64,000 nucleotides of DNA, taken from NCBI GenBank assembly GCA_022606495.2, contig JAHDVE020007094.1:62001-126000 (forward strand), read 5' to 3'. This document shows positions 34,801 to 43,234 of the stretch, piece after piece. The notes under the pieces were generated by a model that saw only the letters and a list, made by a program, of their open reading frames with translations, was not told where the DNA came from and made no database searches. This stretch comes from Halesus radiatus (taxonomy: Eukaryota > Arthropoda > Insecta > Trichoptera > Limnephilidae). Every line of letters begins with the position of its first letter. The stretch's first letter is position 1. Both the position numbers and the translations under genes were made by a program.

Positions 34801-37800
34801 TTTTTCAAAAGTAAAAAATCGAAGAACATACAAAAACGTGACTAACCTTTCCTGACGGCCTCCATGGTCGAGGGGTAAGGCTCTCGACTACGAATCCGAA
34901 GGTCGCGGGTTCAAATCCCGGCGTGCGCAAGTAAATTTTATTTAATTAATTTGTGTGTTTCACAATTAATTAATTTAAAAATAATATATAGCATATTTGC
35001 GCACGTTCCAGAGTGGAAGATACTCTCAGTATCGCCCTGGTGAAAGACCACCATTCAGAATTGAAACGTTGCTTGAAATGGCTTTTAGCCGTGTTTGGTG
35101 ACCAGATCTGAATAGCCAGGTATTTCCCCTTTTCCCCACCTTCCTCTCTCCCTTCTCCTTCTCCTCCCCAATACCTTCAGCCTCACAACATTCCCCAATT
35201 GGGAATGCCATAGTCTCACTGGCTCCAGACGGTTGGGAGCAGTTTGGGACTCTTGTGCGGTATTCATATATAAAAAAAAAAAAAAAAAAAGTTGTCGAAA
35301 ACTCTTGTGCGGTATTCATATATAAAAAAAAAAAAAAAAAAAGTTGTCGAAAACAAACCACTAATCCAAAATGGCTGATAATGCTAACATATGATAAACA
35401 TATGTGTACCAACATAACAACAACAAAAAATTGATAATCGAATGTACACAGTCCGCGAAAATTCAAAATTCACCTTTTCTTTTGAACAGACCTCGTATAT
35501 AAAAGGCCATATAGGGCGTATATAATATAATAAATAAATAATAATATAAAAGCTACCTGGTGCTGGGTCGGTGTCCATGGCTTCCACTCGATTGGAAGTC
35601 TCCTGGTCTGACTCCGTATCGGAGGTTTCCTCGCGCGGTTTGGCCGCTTTGGAGGAACTGCCTCCTAATTCTGGGAAAAAACATTAAATAATATTTTTAT
35701 TAATAATATAATCATTTTCATTCCGATACTAGAAATCCTCCTACTGACAGTGGGAAAATGTTTACTTGTGCATTGATGAAGGACTTAGGTAGCAGGGAAT
35801 TTGGCTCAGGTATGGGGGCTTTATCGAAGCCATAGTCAAGTTAGCCTCTCACAATCTGTTGTACTGTAGTACAGGGCCGGCAGATACTGCAGATAGTACA
35901 CAACTGCCCCGACCCTGTACAAATCGCAATGGTAGAATTTAGCAGCCACCTCTGGATGGGAGCCCAAAAATATCTAAAAACCTTTGACTCTGTGAAGAAA
36001 CGGGCGGTCCGCTTAGATTCCCCTATCTTAACAAACAGATTGCATTCTTTGGAGCACAGATGTCAGGTGGGAATGCTGTCCGTGTTCTATCAGTATTTCA
36101 ATGGAAGATGCTTTGAGGAACTGACATTTGTCACATGAGAATGGGTCGCTTCTATGACTTGTTCTTCAATTCAACAGTCTGTGGAATGATCTGCCAGCCT
36201 CTGTTTCCTCCCTCCTACAACATGGCTCTCTTCAAGCAAGACTCAGGTTCACTCCTTCCTATCCTCCAAAAGACCTTACTTCACACAGGATGCTGTGTGG
36301 AGTAACTGTAAAAGAATAAAAAAAATTGACCCGCAACCTCGCAGTGGGAAATAGTCTGGCAGGAAGGCACGCAAACAAAAGAACATTCAAAATTAAGCAT
36401 ATCGTTCACGAAGTACAAACTGTAATAGCGCTTTGTTTATTAGCACAAAGACTGCAATGTGTGGAACTAAATTTGTATGTAGTTACTGATATTATCAATT
36501 ATGGAACTGTTAACGTTTGTAACGCCGAGCTCCCGCAACTCAACACTTCCGTAGTGTGGCAAGGGTAAATTTGCGTGAGGCCAGCCCGAGTCTATTTTCG
36601 TGATAACTTTATTGTTTTTTGGAAAATTATGTTTTTGTAAATTGTACTGTCTTACCAGATAATGTGTTTACATATTTATAAAAATCGTTTATATCTATTA
36701 CAAGCAGATTTCCCAGAATAGCGACGTATGTTCGGAAAAATGATTTTTGGCGCACTAAAAGTTACGGCAAATTTTGGTCAATAGCTGTGGAATTGTGTGT
36801 GGATTCAGTAGTCAGATACTTTGTTTATTAGGTGTAAGAGGAATGAGCTAAGGTACCGAGTGTACCCTAACTATGATGTAGGAATAACGAGCTGGGATAT
36901 GGGAGACAAGGCTTGTGCAGCAAACACACAGAGAATTGCACCGTTACATTTAGAAAGTTGGCGGACATAGTTAAAAGAGTATCGCATATTCGAGAACGAT
37001 AGATAGTTTATAATTTAGAGGATGTGACAATAAACATTCATATTTTAAGCAATGACCATGGAACATTTCTAAAGTAGAATTTGAGGATAGTTTTATTAGG
37101 ATATTCACAATTCTGAGATGGGATACAACAGCTTGGACTTCGAAAAGTAGGTTTAGGGTCAGATGGGTGGGTACACAACACGGCACTAATGTGCAAGTCT
37201 GGCGTTCCAGTGAAGAAGGGATGTTTAGGTTACCTGCAGTCTCTTGTGGGCCCCCGAGGAAGAAGCGCGTGATGGGACTCTGCCAGGGCGGGGTTGGCCG
37301 CGGGCAATACGCGTTGCCGCTCGCCACCACCTTGCAGCCAGCTGTGAAGTCATAAAATCGATACATTAAACAACACACACTTCAAAATAATAATACAACT
37401 CAACACTAGTAAAACAAAAAACCAGTAGGCCAGTTAATTTTTGTATAATTTTGACATTTTAAGGTAAAATATAAATATCAAATATACATATATATTATAG
37501 AATTTTTTTCATAGTCCTCCTCACTAGGAGATCCTGTGCTGAGGCGAACTAGGTTTTGAATAAGGGGGTTTCAGCGACTTCTGTATTTCAACTTCTAGGT
37601 TTGGGTGGGGTATATACTTACAGGTAGAAGGAGAGCCAGATGGTGGAAGGGCAGCATTGAGATTCCTGGCTTTGCTACTCTTGCCGCACGAAACTGGAAC
37701 AATCAAACGAAAATCAGTTATGCCCTGTTCCAGATTGGAAGAAAAAAATCTCCCAGTGTCTTTTTATAGCTATTCATTCTAGAAGCGCAGATGTCAGGTG

Positions 37801-39051
37801 GGAATGTTATCCTTATTCTGCCGCTATTTCAATGGGAGAGGCTACGAACTAGCGTCATTAATCCCTTCGGCACCAATGCACGGCTGGAAAATATGCAAAA
37901 ACATGCAAAAAATGTTAATGAGAATGGGCGGCTGCTAAGACTCAAAGCTCAGGTGTGGACTGATTTGCCAAAGTCCGTTGGACTTCTCTTTAAGACCCAG
38001 TTTAGCTCGTCTCTTTCCTACAAAAGTTCTCTCACATGGCATCTCCAAAAACGACAGGTGACACACTCACGTGTGGAGTTAATATATTGTTTTTATTTTT
38101 TACATTAACTTCAACAGCCTATGTCATCTTTGAAGATGCTATGTGGGTGGTCATTTTGGGGAGAGGAAGGAGTGAATATGTATCTTGAAGAAACTCATGT
38201 TGTAGTAACACCCAGTTCTCATGTGATAAATGTCAACTGTGCATGGAGTGTTAGGCGCGTATTTGGCGTGTTTCCCGACTCTGCACCGGTGCCGAAGGGA
38301 TCAATGACGCTAGTTCCTCAGAGCATCTTCCATTGAAATACCGGTAGAAAAGGGAAAGCATTCCCACCTGACACCTTTGCTCTAAAGATTGCAGTCTGTT
38401 TGTTAAGATAGGCCAATCTACCAAACGGATTGCCAGAGTTTTTTTTCAGATATTTTGGTGCTCCAGACCAGAGGTGGCTGAAAATTATAGAGGGGAGCAC
38501 TTGCGATTTGTACAGGGTCAGCAGTTGTGCACTATTAAAGAATCTGTGGACCCTGTACAGTACACCCAGCTTCTGAGAGACTAACTTGACTTAAAGTTAC
38601 ACCAAGCATATCAATGGAGGACTTGTCGCGAAGATTACATCCATTGGGGGAGACAAGATTGTCATTTCGATCCCTTTTGGACATAATCAGACATGATTGG
38701 GTCTATGAGACATTAAATCCGACGAGGTTATTCTTACCCTAAGAGGTAACCGTCCATTCTTTGCGTCAAAGCCCTCCGTTGGCTAATATTATACATTTTT
38801 TAAAAATACATTGTAAAACATTGTTCAATTTATATAAAACCCTACAATTAGTTAGAGAATAGAAGAGTGACCGTGTACACACATACTTTCAAAAGGTTCA
38901 CGCCATCGACAATCTTCAGGAAAACATTCCAAGAGGAACAAGTCTCCTTTGTTCGGAAAGCAGTTACTTGTTCAGAGTATAAAAGCGACATAAGAAATTA
39001 AATAGCGTCAAACTCACGTTTTGCGCCGACGGAAGCCTTGGTTCTGGCCAT
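31367..39051 (-). CDS. PCLAF: PCNA-clamp-associated factor (PCLAF/PAF15) homologue, 5 coding exons
   Basis: On the - strand, 39051-39018, 37693-37622, 37341-37234, 35670-35557 and 31842-31367 join into 267 codons, with GT-AG introns all in phase 1. PAF15 is an intrinsically disordered nuclear partner of the PCNA sliding clamp, used in replication, lesion bypass and, in vertebrates, maintenance of DNA methylation. Evidence seen here: an N-terminus MARTKAS (human PAF15 starts MVRTKAD), a Cys-Pro-Arg-Pro-Thr-Pro-x-Trp lead into a perfect PIP box QSPITRFF at 56-63, and a KEN box at 226-228 preceded by Asn-Glu as in the human SEKEN. It is much longer than the 111-residue human protein: residues 72-267 form an acidic/Ser-rich then Lys/Gly-rich tail with a run of KGKGKGK at about 174-180. 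No folded domain is visible, as expected. The introns are full of LINE, SINE and mariner copies. Confidence 0.87.
31985..32225 (+). mobile_element. RT C-terminal relic in PCLAF intron 4
   Basis: LLDDIMNIHKFKTAFGQRSY then KYLSTKLYNSF resembles the FGQKNLLYYGLYNKIP end at 48560-48890; stops follow. It is antisense to PCLAF. Confidence 0.55.
32226..32855. other. PCLAF intron 4 sequence without recognised element
   Basis: AT-rich, no conserved frame. Confidence 0.5.
32858..33915 (-). mobile_element. LINE-A relic split by a SINE piece
   Basis: On the - strand the order is LMLNVSKSKVMVFEKEST, VNDEYLEQVDEFVNLESMFV, RRKDERRLNPVEMRSLRRMC and then, after the SINE at 33133-33419, the GRPRKTWHD-type end and a TAACCATC tail. 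It is the longest LINE-A copy here and includes the RT thumb. Frames are broken. Confidence 0.75.
33133..33419 (+). mobile_element. SINE with head, 3'-truncated, inside LINE-A
   Basis: The tRNA-like head starts GACGGCCTTCATGGTCGAGG, with the A-box at 33152-33162 and the B-box at 33195-33205. The body stops at GCCAAGTATTTCCC, so the 3' half and A-tail are missing. Losing the 3' end is unusual for an element copied from its 3' end, so a later deletion is likely. Confidence 0.75.
34557..35495 (-). mobile_element. Mariner-type element with transposase start, split by a SINE
   Basis: TA flanks both sides (34555-34556, 35496-35497). The right end CTTTTCTTTTGAACAGACCTC and the left end GTGTGTTCAAAAGAAAAG are inverted. 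On the - strand, after an approximately 190-base leader, an ATG near 34797 opens a mariner-like N-terminus: MDQRICIKFCIKNG, then LAFGESTLSQKSV and KWYKRFTEGREDVNDDERP, with in-frame stops between. The rest of the transposase is deleted. A SINE (34853-35342) sits in the leader. Confidence 0.8.
34853..35342 (+). mobile_element. tRNA-derived SINE, full length with A-tail
   Basis: This is the most complete copy. It has the head GACGGCCTCCATGGTCGAGG, the A-box TGGTCGAGGGG (34865-34875) and the B-box GGTTCAAATCC (34908-34918). An AT-rich linker and a body of about 260 bases follow, ending GGACTCTTGTGCGGTATTC plus an A-run. A 52-bp unit including the A-run and flanking mariner bases is duplicated (35249-35300 and 35301-35352). 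Confidence 0.85.
35557..35670 (-). CDS. PCLAF: PCLAF coding exon 4 (residues 72-109)
   Basis: The acceptor is TTTCCCAG and the donor GTAGCT. It encodes a Ser/Lys start followed by an acidic Thr/Ser/Asp/Glu stretch with EETSDTESDQETS. No counterpart is obvious in the short vertebrate protein. Confidence 0.75.
35880..36310 (+). mobile_element. LINE-B relic in PCLAF intron 3
   Basis: The + frame VEFSSHLWMGAQKYLKTFDS, VKKRAVRLDSPILTNRLHSL and EHRCQVGMLSVFYQYFNG is the RT C-terminal region of a Jockey-like LINE. The TTCACTCCTTCCTATCC end is present. Confidence 0.8.
36311..37230. other. PCLAF intron 3, no recognised element
   Basis: There is an open frame at 36326-36568 (+) without family resemblance. 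Otherwise the sequence is mixed. Confidence 0.45.
37234..37341 (-). CDS. PCLAF: PCLAF coding exon 3 with PIP box (residues 36-71)
   Basis: The acceptor is CTTCACAG and the donor GTAACC. It encodes CPRPTPPWQSPITRFFLGGP. Gln56, Ile59, Phe62 and Phe63 are the canonical PCNA-binding residues, and the preceding RPTPxWQ matches the human RPTPKWQ. Confidence 0.9.
37622..37693 (-). CDS. PCLAF: PCLAF coding exon 2 (residues 12-35)
   Basis: The acceptor is TTCCAG and the donor GTAAGT on the - strand. It encodes LSCGKSSKARNLNAALPP and a short Ser/Pro stretch. Lys16 and Lys19 lie where vertebrate PAF15 has its first ubiquitin-acceptor lysine (K15). Confidence 0.8.
37770..38085 (+). mobile_element. LINE-B relic in PCLAF intron 1
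   Basis: CAGATGTCAGGTGGGAATG and ATTTCAATGGGAGAGGC, then CCCTTCGGCACCAATGC, match LINE-B, with heavy decay. Confidence 0.65.
38130..38575 (-). mobile_element. LINE-B relic in PCLAF intron 1
   Basis: It is in - orientation, facing the copy at 37770 tail to tail. It carries GGTGCCGAAGGGATCAATGA, CAGGTGGGAATGCTTTCCC on the - strand and the CCAGACCAGAGGTGGCTG word. Confidence 0.75.
39018..39051 (-). CDS. PCLAF: PCLAF coding exon 1 (MARTKASVGAK)
   Basis: Thirty-four bases on the - strand, ATG to AAA-C, are followed by the donor GTGAGT. They encode 11 residues, of which residues 2-5 (ARTK) equal the first four residues of mature histone H3. Confidence 0.85.
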
Positions 39052-39153
39052 TTTAAGTATTTATTGCACGAAAACAAACAATCTAGAAGATTTATTGCAC
39101 AAAACACGGTAACAGAAAAATACAACACGTTTAACAAGTTGCGGAGATGTCAG

Positions 39154-39170
39154 AAACGCGCGCGCTTTTT
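39154..39170 (-). promoter_or_regulatory. Possible E2F-like site upstream of PCLAF
   Basis: A GC-core run, AAACGCGCGCGCTTTTT on the + strand, lies about 105-120 bases upstream of the PCLAF start. It has the T-tract plus GCGC shape of E2F sites, and vertebrate PCLAF is an S-phase, E2F-responsive gene. The match is only by eye. Confidence 0.3.
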
Positions 39171-39264
39171 AATCATAGACAAATTTCACAATTCAGGAGA
39201 AAAAAACTTTAAAATATATATTATGACGTAAAAGTTATTAACTCGGGGTAGGTTTTAAAATATG

Positions 39265-39640
39265 TGTTATTGTTGTCACTGCTGAGTTTGGCAGCAACAT
39301 CAGGGGGTCAAGTCTGTAAGTTTTGCGTTACCTAACGCAAGTTAAATCATTCATTAAAAACACATTTTTACAGTTTGGTGGTCCGTCCCGCGCTTGCAAG
39401 TTAAGTTTGCGTTTTCGTTAAGCGACAAATCCGTAACGCAAACACAAGAGACGATTATGCGTTTATAAAAACTGTCGAAATGTGTTACTTATTGCCGATT
39501 AAACCTGTGTTAGCTAACGCAAAAGATACAGACTTGGCCCCCTGGTCTGGAGACTCGACACATCTTAATATAACCTTGACTCTGTAGAAACTGGCGGTCT
39601 GTTTGAAACGCCTTTTACTCTTTAATTTCTTCAAAAATAC
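39265..39640 (+). mobile_element. LINE-B scrap interrupted by a short DNA element
   Basis: TTTGGCAGCAACAT before and CTGGTCTGGAG after the insert match one continuous LINE-B stretch. The match continues CCTTGACTCTGTAGAAACTG and GCGGTCTGTTTGAAACGCC. Confidence 0.65.
39301..39544. mobile_element. 244-bp short DNA element with inverted ends CAGGGGG
   Basis: The left end CAGGGGGTCAAGTCTGTA and the right end TACAGACTTGGCCCCCTG are inverted repeats with one difference. The similarity continues through TTTTGCGTTA-type words with internal GCGTTAGCTAACGCAA palindromes. There is no coding capacity. It is probably a MITE of hAT style, upstream of PCLAF. A target duplication is not clear. Confidence 0.75.
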
Positions 39641-40164
39641 CCTTTACTAGTGCCAGATTAAGAGGCCCGGGGCCCCTAGGCGCTTAGAGAATGGGGCCCT
39701 CCTTTTTGGTAATTTACCAAACACGTACTCTACTCTTTTATTTGACGTGTACTTACTTTGAATTTAGATTAGAGATGCACAATATTTTTAGCAGAAGGGC
39801 CAATGTATCTATTATCAGTATGTTTGCGGGCTGCAGGGGGTGGGGTACCTACAGTAGCAGTCTTATTTTTATGTGAAAACAATACAAACGTCCCAACTGT
39901 CCGTAGCCAGTAGGCACATACCTATTATACACCAACAAAGTAATTACTAAAATACCAGATGTCATCTAAATTTTTTTTTTCAAGGTTCTCAATTAAATTC
40001 ATTCGGTTAACCTTTTATTATATTGTGAAAAGTTAATCTTGCAAATTTTGGGCGGATTATCCAATCTCTTTTATATGTACTAGTTTGTCGCGATACCCTT
40101 TCGTATTTTGTAAAACAGAATGAAAATTGTCAAAGAAATCGGAACGATTCCAGACGATTTTATT

Positions 40165-40520
40165 TATAATAATAATAATAATTGGACGATTTATATAGCG
40201 CCGTTTTTGTGAAAAATCACCTCAAAGGCGCTGTACAAATATTTCTTAACTAATTATATACAAACAGATACGAAAAAACATACTTACCTGGCAGGTCGCT
40301 TCAGATGAACACAGTTTTATTCGAAAATTTATTTATAGAGATGATAGTTTTACAAGGTTATTTGTTGCTCCTTTTCTATTGATGTTACATTTATTAGAAG
40401 ATTGGTCTCACAAGAAGAGTTGGTATTTATTGAGCTACTTATAATTTTTAGGACTGGAAAGTATTCATAAAATGAATTTTAGGACTCAAAAATTTCTGTA
40501 AAATTACCTTAATCGTAAGA
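40165..40520 (+). mobile_element. Family M element, near complete
   Basis: It starts with an AAT microsatellite and ends near TAGGACTCAAAAATTTCTG. It has the AGCGCC/GGCGCT hairpin and the GGCAGGTCGCTTCAGATGAA word. It lies 280 bases upstream of the orphan exon at 40800. Confidence 0.7.
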
Positions 40521-40799
40521 AAAAGAGTTTCAAAATTCTTTTCAACCTGTTATGTCTTTAAATAGGTTTACATAAAAAAATATTGTTTGTAATCTATTGT
40601 AATTTTCATAATATATGTATCACAGTAACCTAGCTGAACAACCATTCTTGTAAATTGGCATCTCAACATCGGCGTTGTTTGTTTATAGGTAGTACGTAGC
40701 AAATAAAATAAAAAAAGAAATTGGTTAATTTATCTTTTTTGGAAAATACATTTTTGTTTACTAGAAACACTGGTCCAGCTGTCAGTTTAACATGTAAAC

Positions 40800-40932
40800 A
40801 TGGCCGATAAAGACACGTCAAAAGCCAAAGTAATAAACCCTCTATTGTGCTCTGCCGTGACGGGTCTTTCGCTGGACGACTTCATCCAGAATGCCGTCCT
40901 GATGCCCGCTGCGACAGCTGTGCAGCCAAACG
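40800..40932 (+). CDS. First coding exon of an unrecognised gene (44 residues)
   Basis: The start context is AAACATGGCC, and the frame runs 44 codons to a consensus donor (ACG|GTGAGT) at 40933. The exon begins MADKDTSKAKVINPLLCSAV and continues with a hydrophobic helix-like stretch ending in AATAVQPN. Composition is more balanced than the surroundings. I do not recognise the family. No later exon could be identified in the next 23 kb, so the rest may lie beyond the window or this may be a relic. It is divergent from PCLAF, 1.75 kb from its start codon, with two small DNA elements in between. Confidence 0.5.
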
Positions 40933-41040
40933 GTGAGTCAACATCATTATTATGTATCTTAATTTGGTTTTTGGTTTTGTCAATGTCCCCTATTGCAGCT
41001 GTCAATCCTATTGACTGCCAAAATACACTCAAATTCAGTA

Positions 41041-41500
41041 ATTAACCATCGCGCCGTTTCCCCCAAGGCGTAGGTAGAGAGGATAGACCGCCACACAAAA
41101 CACTACCTGTTTTGGCGTACACTCCTTGCTTCATTCGCATTCATGCGTCGTCTCAGACAAACTCTTTTGTTATTTTTTAAATTGAATTTTATTTAACTTA
41201 AAATTCTACATAAATATTCTAATATCCCGTTGTCCACGAGGAAAACTCCGGGATGCCGAAATGTCCCATTTTCAGAAGTGCGACATCAAATTTAATTGCA
41301 AAATATTTATAAAGATTACATTAAGTGGATTGAATTCATATGCGGAGACTTATCCGCCCTGCAGTTAGCACCTTTGGGAAATGGGAGGGTGGAATTATTT
41401 CAATACTTGAAGAAATAAATAGACATGACCCGTCTTAAGTATTACATTCATTAATTGGCTGTGCCGTGTTGACTTTCTCGGGCGTCCCCCACTTATTCTA
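41041..41500 (-). mobile_element. LINE-A tail relic with an unrelated insert
   Basis: 41041-41175 and 41425-41500 are consecutive parts of the LINE-A end. The intervening 250 bases (41176-41424) have no match to LINE-A and may be a further insertion; no terminal repeats were seen. Confidence 0.55.
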
Positions 41501-41559
41501 CAATAATACAGTAATCTTCCCCTTTCGCAGTCTTTTGGAATTTATGTATTTAACTTACT

Positions 41560-42000
41560 AACCATCACGCCCTTTCTCCGCAGGGATAGGCAGAGAGGAC
41601 AGATCGCCAAACAACTCGATCTCGGCATACACTTCGTGCTTCATTCACATTCGTACAAAGTCTCGATACACACTCTCTTCTGTTATTCCGGCTTCTGACA
41701 TGGCCCGACTCGAGTATTTGATTCGCTCGATCGTGCCATGTCTTCCTCGGACGTCCCCTGCTTCTTCTTCCATTCGCATTCGAGTCATATATTCTCCTTG
41801 CACTCCTCTCTTTGTTCATTCTGCATACCCGCACCATCTCAGCGTCCCTTGCATTCTTCACGAATCTCAACATTTTTCACACAATCATACATGGTTTTAC
41901 ACACATTCGTCTCAGAGATTTCATTTCTACAGCATTCAGTCTACTTTCATCCTTCTTCTGCTAGTTTCATGCCTCATTGCCGTACATCAGGGTTAGTATC
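41560..42000 (-). mobile_element. LINE-A tail, well preserved
   Basis: A - frame of 102 codons contains MVRVCRMNKERSARRIYDSN, RSRGRPRKTWHDRANQILES and ARSVCRDRVVWRSVLSAYPC, followed by the TAACCATCACGCC tail. This is the cleanest view of the LINE-A C-terminus. Confidence 0.8.
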
Positions 42001-42009
42001 AGCATTCCA

Positions 42010-42186
42010 TTGTGGACGATCAAGGGAATCAAATACTTGAGTCGGGCCATGTCAGAAGCTGGAATAACAAGAGATTGTATGAATGTGAATGAAGCAAGAA
42101 GTGTATGCCGAGATCGAGTTGTTTGGCGGTCTGTCCTCTCTACCTACCCCTGCGGTGAAACGGCGCGATGGTTAGTTAGTTAGTTA
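42010..42186 (+). mobile_element. LINE-A tail in opposite orientation
   Basis: The + frame NVNEARSVCRDRVVWRSVLS ends in a GTTAGTTAGTTAGTTA tail, so with the previous copy it forms an outward-facing pair. The (TTAG)n tail is typical of RTE-like LINEs, which is my tentative class for LINE-A. Confidence 0.75.
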
Positions 42187-42187
42187 C

Positions 42188-42430
42188 TTAGTAATTGTAG
42201 GCCATACTGAGGAACTTGCCTCTTTCTCCGTCACTTTCATAGGTTGACATTTCCTTCTTCAATAGTTTTTCAAAGTATTTGACACCTTCACCTTCTTTAT
42301 TGTTTTGTACAGTTTTTCTTTTCTTTCTGTATTTAATTTGTAATTCTTTCAACGACAGATTAGTAGATTGTTGCAAATTGTCACCAGATTCAGTTTCTTC
42401 ATCTCCAAATTTTTGTTAATATTATGAACT
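42188..42430 (-). CDS. Open frame of unknown nature, Lys/Glu-rich, possibly a terminal exon
   Basis: An open stretch of about 80 codons on the - strand ends at 42188. It has a charged, coiled-coil-like composition and includes LSLKELQIKYRKKRK and a GERGKFLSMAYNY end. It lies between the 3' tail of a LINE copy ending at about 42186 and an RT-tail relic beginning at about 42430. No convincing acceptor with a pyrimidine tract precedes it. It could be an exon of an unseen gene or a chance frame in a LINE 3' region. Confidence 0.2.
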
Positions 42431-42690
42431 CTTGTCATTTTTCTTGGGTCGCTTCCTCATTGCTGAGGATCGTGACCCTCACTCCAATTTCTCCGGTGTA
42501 CAAGGCTCCTTCACACGCGATCCTGCGCTGCGTGGAGAGATGCGGATACCGATGACCTTCCTCTGCTTCTCCTGCCTTCTACTTTGCTAGTGACCATGAG
42601 CTTCTCCAGGTTGGAGTTATCGGTTTGACGAGCGACATCTCCAAAGAATCTGAGGATACGCTGTGGCAAACAGTTGATTATTTTGGATGC
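42430..42690 (-). mobile_element. RT C-terminal relic of another LINE family
   Basis: On the - strand QRILRFFGDVARQTDNSNLE, KLMVTSKVEGRRSRGRS and a final EGHDPQQ word are the hallmarks of a common insect RTE-type LINE end. Confidence 0.7.
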
Positions 42691-42879
42691 CTAGCTCCTC
42701 CAGAATTGTTTTCCAGAAACTCATCATAGAGCATAATATTATTTCTTTTCTAAGTAAATCCCACAGATCCCACAGTAATAAGTGCTGGTTTCCGTAAGTG
42801 CTAAAATAGTGCGAGATGACAACCCCTAGCTACGATATATTACTACAAATTTTTTTTATTCCTGTATAAGTCGTTAGTT

Positions 42880-43100
42880 TTTTCCACTATCGTGTTTTCC
42901 ACCTCTGGTCTCCAGTCCCTGCATAGCTGGACTACTTTCTTGATTCTGTGCAGAATCGGGCAGTCCGTTTGATGGATTCCCTTAATGAATTGCAATCTTT
43001 AGAACGCAGGCGTCTGGTTGGAATCCTATCCTTGTTCTACCTGTATTTCAATGGAGTGTGCAATTCCTTTGGCGCCGGTGCGCGGCTGGGTTAAACAGTG
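42880..43100 (+). mobile_element. LINE-B scrap
   Basis: CTTAATGAATTGCAATCTTTAGAACGCAGG-like order with GAATCCTATCCTTGTTCTAC and TGTATTTCAATGGAGTGTG matches LINE-B in + orientation. Confidence 0.55.
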
Positions 43101-43234
43101 TAGTGCTGATACCAACCCTGATGTATGGCAGTGAGACATGGACTGGCAGAGGAAGGATGAAAGTAGACTGAATGGTGTACAAATGAGATTCTATGTTTGG
43201 TAAAACTATGTATGACCGTGTCATTTGATTTAAT

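Noticed and set aside
34861..34930. tRNA-Arg-like genes (also at 21630-21700 and 33140-33215)
   Set aside because: The A and B boxes and an ACG loop are present, but the anticodon stem does not pair properly and all three are joined to the same SINE body, so they are SINE heads.
40787..41032. 81-codon - strand frame opposite the orphan exon
   Set aside because: The + strand has the better start context and a consensus donor; the - strand frame runs over that donor.
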